DNA of 10,572 nt from an uncultured Brevinema sp. GTDB taxonomy: Bacteria > Spirochaetota > Brevinematia > Brevinematales > Brevinemataceae. Where the stretch lies: positions 1 to 10,572 of the forward strand of contig CAMQSH010000058.1 in assembly GCA_947036575.1 (NCBI GenBank). Reading direction: 5' to 3'. The position numbers and the translations under genes are program-made. Below the pieces are notes generated by a model that was given only the letters and a program-made list of their open reading frames with translations, was not told the origin of the DNA and made no database searches. Positions 8,274-10,572 of this stretch are shown piece by piece; within the stretch, counting starts at the first letter, position 1; every line of letters starts with the position of its first letter.

Positions 8274-8765
8274 CTAAGCCTGTTCTTTTTTTGTCGCAAG
8301 AGCTTCGAGAGTTCCGTTGAACATTGAAATAACAGAATTCATTCCACCAGCGATCATAGCGATAATTTCGATACGTCCTGGTAGTTTTGAAAGTTCAATG
8401 ATTTCCGCTTGAGCATACTCAGTTTTTGCGATCACACCAGCTTTAAATGAAAAAAGCTTGTTTTCTTTTGCAAAATTACCTAGTACTCTAAGAGTAGCCA
8501 TTGCATCTTCTTTTCCAAGTACAATCATAGTTGATTCTTTAAGATATTCATCCATGCTTGTAATTTTATTTTCATGCAAAGCATGTTTTAGAAGACGATT
8601 TTTTATAACCTGAGCTTTTGAATTTACTGCGAACAATTTTCTACGAAGATCATTCATATCTGCAGCGGTTAATCCCTGAAAAGAACAAACCGTAAAACCA
8701 TCAGCTTCAGCAATATCTTTAACAAGTACTTTTGTTAATTCAATTTTATCTGCTTTTTTTAACAT
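8274..8765 (-). CDS. rplJ: 50S ribosomal protein L10
   Basis: L10 anchors the L7/L12 dimers to the GTPase-associated centre of 23S rRNA beside L11, building the stalk that recruits translation factors. The 163 residues match the usual length. The rRNA-binding N-terminal domain shows the family pattern FQGLTAADMNDLRRKL (29-44) followed by AQVIKNRLLKHAL (51-63). The middle carries VLGNFAKENKLFSFKAGVI (94-112), and LSKLPGRIEIIAMIAGGMN (125-143) leads into the C-terminal helix that binds L7/L12 dimers. The start ATG has AGGAGA 5 bases upstream. The gene follows rplA by 9 bases, so the classical leader through which the L10-L12 complex represses rplJL in other bacteria cannot lie between these genes. 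The stop is TAG. An 86-base gap with two hairpins separates it from rplL. Confidence 0.97.
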   Translation of the reverse strand: MLKKADKIELTKVLVKDIAEADGFTVCSFQGLTAADMNDLRRKLFAVNSKAQVIKNRLLKHALHENKITSMDEYLKESTMIVLGKEDAMATLRVLGNFAKENKLFSFKAGVIAKTEYAQAEIIELSKLPGRIEIIAMIAGGMNSVISMFNGTLEALATKKEQA

Positions 8766-8777
8766 GTTTTTCTCCTA
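8766..8777 (-). promoter_or_regulatory. rplJ ribosome binding site overlapping the rplA stop codon
   Basis: The sequence TAGGAGA contains both the rplA stop (TAG, 8775-8777) and the Shine-Dalgarno AGGAGA (8771-8776), 5 bases before the rplJ ATG. Ribosomes ending on rplA sit directly on the rplJ initiation site, so re-initiation or coupling is expected. There is no room here for a separate L10-binding leader. Confidence 0.85.
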
Positions 8778-9488
8778 CACCGTCACTTTTTTGTAATCAA
8801 TACTTATAGAAGGACCCATTGTAGAAGTAAGTGTTAATGATTTGATGTATTCACCTTTCAAATCGCTTGGTTTGTTTCTTATAATCAATTGATGAACAGC
8901 CAAAATATTTTCAACTAGCTCTTTCTCTGTTTTAGATCCTTTACCAACAACAATATGGAAGTTACCAGTTTTATCTCCACGAATTTCGATTTTACCAGCT
9001 TTGAATTCCTTAACAACGCGATCAATTTCAAGTGTTACATTTCCTGTTTTAGGAGAAGGCATTAATTTACGTCTTCCTAATCCAGAAGCTACAACAGCTA
9101 AACGAGGCATCATATCAGGTGTTGCTACAACTGCATCAAATTCAAACCAACCACCTTTGATTTTTTGAATAAGATCATCAGAACCTACAAAATCTGCACC
9201 AGCATCTTTTGCATGTGTAGCATGTTCTCCTTCAGCAAAAACAAGAACCTTAACTTCTTTACCAACATTATGAGGCATTACTAAAGTGTCACGAATACTA
9301 TGTTTTTGTTTGATATTAAGATTGTAATGCAATTCAATAGTTTCATCGAATTTTGCATTAGCAAGTTCTTTTATCATTTTTGTCGCATCTTCTAAATTAT
9401 AAGTTTGAAGTAAATCAAACTTTTTAATATTATCCAATTGACGTTTTGTGCCTTTATAACGGACTCCGTTATGAATAAGTGTACCCAT
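8775..9488 (-). CDS. rplA: 50S ribosomal protein L1
   Basis: L1 forms the mobile L1 stalk at the ribosomal E site, helps release deacylated tRNA, and in E. coli also represses its own operon. With the chosen start the protein has 237 residues, close to the family norm. The start is set by a strong GGAGG 6 bases upstream; a longer reading from 9533 adds the unrelated stretch MKELQEIWALRRRRN and is rejected. Visible family features are the N-terminal KFDETIELHYNLNI (46-59), the central domain with VLVFAEG (81-87) and FDAVVATPDMMPRL (117-130), the signature LGRRKLMPSPKTGNVT (137-152), and the C-terminal SLTLTSTMGPSISID (217-231). The signature differs from the common LGPRGLMPNPK.GTVT at several positions. 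The stop TAG is part of the rplJ ribosome binding site, and rplJ starts 9 bases further on. Confidence 0.97.
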   Translation of the reverse strand: MGTLIHNGVRYKGTKRQLDNIKKFDLLQTYNLEDATKMIKELANAKFDETIELHYNLNIKQKHSIRDTLVMPHNVGKEVKVLVFAEGEHATHAKDAGADFVGSDDLIQKIKGGWFEFDAVVATPDMMPRLAVVASGLGRRKLMPSPKTGNVTLEIDRVVKEFKAGKIEIRGDKTGNFHIVVGKGSKTEKELVENILAVHQLIIRNKPSDLKGEYIKSLTLTSTMGPSISIDYKKVTV

Positions 9489-9500
9489 ATTACGCCTCCG
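9489..9500 (-). promoter_or_regulatory. Ribosome binding site that fixes the rplA start
   Basis: GGAGG at 9495-9499 lies inside the last codons of rplK, 6 bases upstream of the ATG at 9486-9488. The junction reads stop TAA, one base, then ATG. This is an ideal Shine-Dalgarno match and spacing. It favours the internal Met over the upstream ATG at 9533, which would overlap rplK by 44 bases and add 15 residues unlike any L1 N terminus I know. Confidence 0.85.
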
Positions 9501-9924
9501 TCTCAACGCCCATATTTCTTGCAGTTCCTTCAATAATATGCATTGCTGCTTCTACTGTGAACGCATTCAAGTCAGGCATTTTAAGTTCAGCAATCTTACG
9601 AACTTGTTCTTTTGTAAGCGTACCGACTTTGTTTTTGTTAGGCTCTGCAGATCCTTTTGGGATCCCAAGCTCTTTAAGAATAAGATTTGAAGCGGGTGGT
9701 GTTTTTAATACAAAAGTAAAAGTACGATCTGTATAGATTGTTACTTCCACCGGTACCACAAACCCAGCTTTATCTTTTGTAGCATTATTAAACTGTGTAC
9801 AAAAATCCATCAACTTTATTCCTTTTGGTCCTAAAGCGGTACCAACAGGAGGAGCAGGGTTAGCCTGTCCAGCTGGGATTTGAAGTTTAACAACACTATC
9901 GACTTTAGCATTAGGTGCTGCCAT
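9490..9924 (-). CDS. rplK: 50S ribosomal protein L11
   Basis: L11 binds the GTPase-associated centre of 23S rRNA, takes part in factor-dependent GTP hydrolysis, and is needed for RelA-type sensing of uncharged tRNA. At 144 residues it has the family's usual length. The N-terminal domain contains the flexible proline-rich loop at 19-32 (AGQANPAPPVGTALG region), where most bacteria read PVGPALG and this protein has Thr at position 29. The FVLKTPP motif at 71-77 and the linker EPNKNKVGT at 94-102 lead into the rRNA-binding C-terminal domain, which ends with EAAMHIIEGTARNMGV (125-140). The start is supported by GGGAG at 9933-9937, 8 bases upstream of the ATG. The stop is TAA, with rplA beginning one base later, so the two genes are almost certainly translationally coupled. 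Confidence 0.98.
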   Translation of the reverse strand: MAAPNAKVDSVVKLQIPAGQANPAPPVGTALGPKGIKLMDFCTQFNNATKDKAGFVVPVEVTIYTDRTFTFVLKTPPASNLILKELGIPKGSAEPNKNKVGTLTKEQVRKIAELKMPDLNAFTVEAAMHIIEGTARNMGVETEA

Positions 9925-9948
9925 ATATAAAACTCCCAGATTTATCTC

Positions 9949-10000
9949 ATTTCTTTGTATATTAATAGTATTAGAAGCCTACACTAACATATAAAGAAAT
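9949..10000 (-). promoter_or_regulatory. Long imperfect hairpin in the nusG-rplK gap
   Basis: This inverted repeat fills most of the 76-base gap. In the transcribed strand the outer arms are ATTTCTTT (9993-10000) and AAAGAAAT (9949-9956), a perfect 8-bp stem. After one A.C mismatch the stem continues with TAT/ATA, a G.U wobble and TT/AA, giving about 14 pairs. The roughly 20-base apical part can pair again weakly as AGTGT/ATACT. The stem starts on the base directly after the nusG TAA. No T-run follows, so it is not an intrinsic terminator. It could be a processing site or an mRNA target for a ribosomal protein. In E. coli, L1 represses rplKA by binding the rplK leader, but I cannot identify the L1-binding internal loop here. 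The hairpin is seen; any role is inferred. Confidence 0.5.
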
Positions 10001-10570
10001 TTAGTTTATTTTTGTTACTTGTTTGTATTCTAATTCAACAGGAGTCATACGACCAAACATCTCTACAGAAACAATCAGCGTTCCTTTGTCTCCATGAATT
10101 TCATCAACAGCACCATCAAAATCTTTGAAAGCACCATCATTGATACGAACTTTTTCTCCAATTTCCCAAATATTATTAATATTAGCTTCATAGCCTTTAT
10201 TAGCAATATCCCCTGTTTTTTCGAAAATATTTCTAACTTCTTCAAAAGTGAGTGGAGCAGGTTTTCTATTTCCACCACCAGCTGTTAAGAACATCCCTAC
10301 ACCACCAATATTTCTAATGTCGGCATAAACAGATTTCCAAGCCATTTCATCTTCTGGAAGATCTAACTCTGCCAAAACATAACCTGGATACATTTTTTGT
10401 TTTTGAACAACTTTTTTATTTCTTTTTTCAACAATAATATCTTCTTCTGGAACACGAACATCAATAAGAACATCTCTAAGAGTGCCCCCATTCTTTTTTT
10501 CAAGAAGACGAGAATAAACCTTATTTTCAAATCCAGTTTGGACTTGAATTACAAACCAACCTCTAGCCAT
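10001..10570 (-). CDS. nusG: Transcription termination/antitermination factor NusG
   Basis: NusG binds the clamp of elongating RNA polymerase, suppresses pausing, and links the enzyme to Rho or to the leading ribosome through ribosomal protein S10. The 189-residue protein has the usual size and two-domain plan. An N-terminal NGN domain covers about residues 1-115, opening with MARGWFVIQVQTGFENK and carrying the conserved PGYV at 62-65. A C-terminal KOW domain covers about 136-189, with IGEKVRINDGAFKDFDG near its start and the conserved FGRMTPVEL at 172-180. A Gly-rich stretch around 98-100 lies in the NGN domain. The stop is TAA. The ATG is followed upstream by only two window bases, TA, so the ribosome binding site is outside the window. 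Those bases form TAATG, so an upstream gene (secE in the usual order) could end in a TAA overlapping this start, but that cannot be confirmed here. Family assignment is firm. Confidence 0.97.
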   Translation of the reverse strand: MARGWFVIQVQTGFENKVYSRLLEKKNGGTLRDVLIDVRVPEEDIIVEKRNKKVVQKQKMYPGYVLAELDLPEDEMAWKSVYADIRNIGGVGMFLTAGGGNRKPAPLTFEEVRNIFEKTGDIANKGYEANINNIWEIGEKVRINDGAFKDFDGAVDEIHGDKGTLIVSVEMFGRMTPVELEYKQVTKIN

Positions 10571-10572
10571 TA

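Noticed and set aside
9489..9533. Upstream ATG giving a 252-residue L1
   Set aside because: It would overlap rplK by 44 bases, adds 15 residues unlike L1, and the downstream ATG has an ideal GGAGG at 6 bases.
10075..10288. Alternative-frame open frames within nusG on both strands
   Set aside because: The Lys/Leu/Ile-rich or Ser/Phe/Ile-rich translations are typical of out-of-frame AT-rich DNA. NusG in the main frame is complete.
1..10572. Alternative genetic code suggested by the absence of TGA stops
   Set aside because: About 3,370 codons are read without any in-frame TGA, and Trp is encoded by TGG throughout, so no reassignment of TGA is supported.
1..10572. A hidden accessory or novel system in this window
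   Set aside because: Every gap is 186 bases or shorter, and all coding sequence belongs to seven universal genes in their usual order. I found no extra gene, repeat array or sign of horizontal transfer.

Overview
The window is a stretch of the bacterial nusG-rplK-rplA-rplJ-rplL-rpoB-rpoC gene block, entirely on the minus strand, so transcription runs from the right end of the window to the left. It is core housekeeping DNA. I see no mobile element, CRISPR array, tRNA or rRNA gene, or accessory system. The DNA is AT-rich (one 60-base line I counted is about 37% G+C).

Layout in the direction of transcription: nusG (transcription factor, complete, starting two bases from the window edge), a 76-base gap with a long imperfect hairpin, rplK (L11), rplA (L1, starting one base after the rplK stop), rplJ (L10, 9 bases after rplA), an 86-base gap with two perfect hairpins, rplL (L7/L12), a 186-base gap with a strong hairpin followed by a T-run, rpoB (beta subunit), a 70-base gap with two hairpins, and rpoC (beta' subunit), which runs off the left edge and lacks only its extreme C terminus. 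The first five genes supply the elongation factor NusG and the ribosomal GTPase-centre and L1-stalk proteins; the last two supply the catalytic core of RNA polymerase. No gap is longer than 186 bases.

Organism: the RpoB/RpoC pair combines a compact beta subunit (1173 residues, without the large beta insertion seen in E. coli) with a beta' subunit that carries about 200 extra residues in the trigger loop. That combination, the sizes and the style of NusG resemble spirochaetes (possibly a Brachyspira- or Brevinema-like lineage), but this is inference from remembered family features and other phyla are not excluded. The standard genetic code fits: about 3,370 codons are read with no in-frame TGA, and Trp is encoded by TGG.

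The main points of interest are regulatory rather than genic. Each gap longer than 60 bases carries at least one convincing hairpin in the transcribed strand, including one that buries the rpoB stop codon. There is almost no space upstream of rplJ for the usual L10 autoregulatory leader. Four of the six visible stop codons are TAG.
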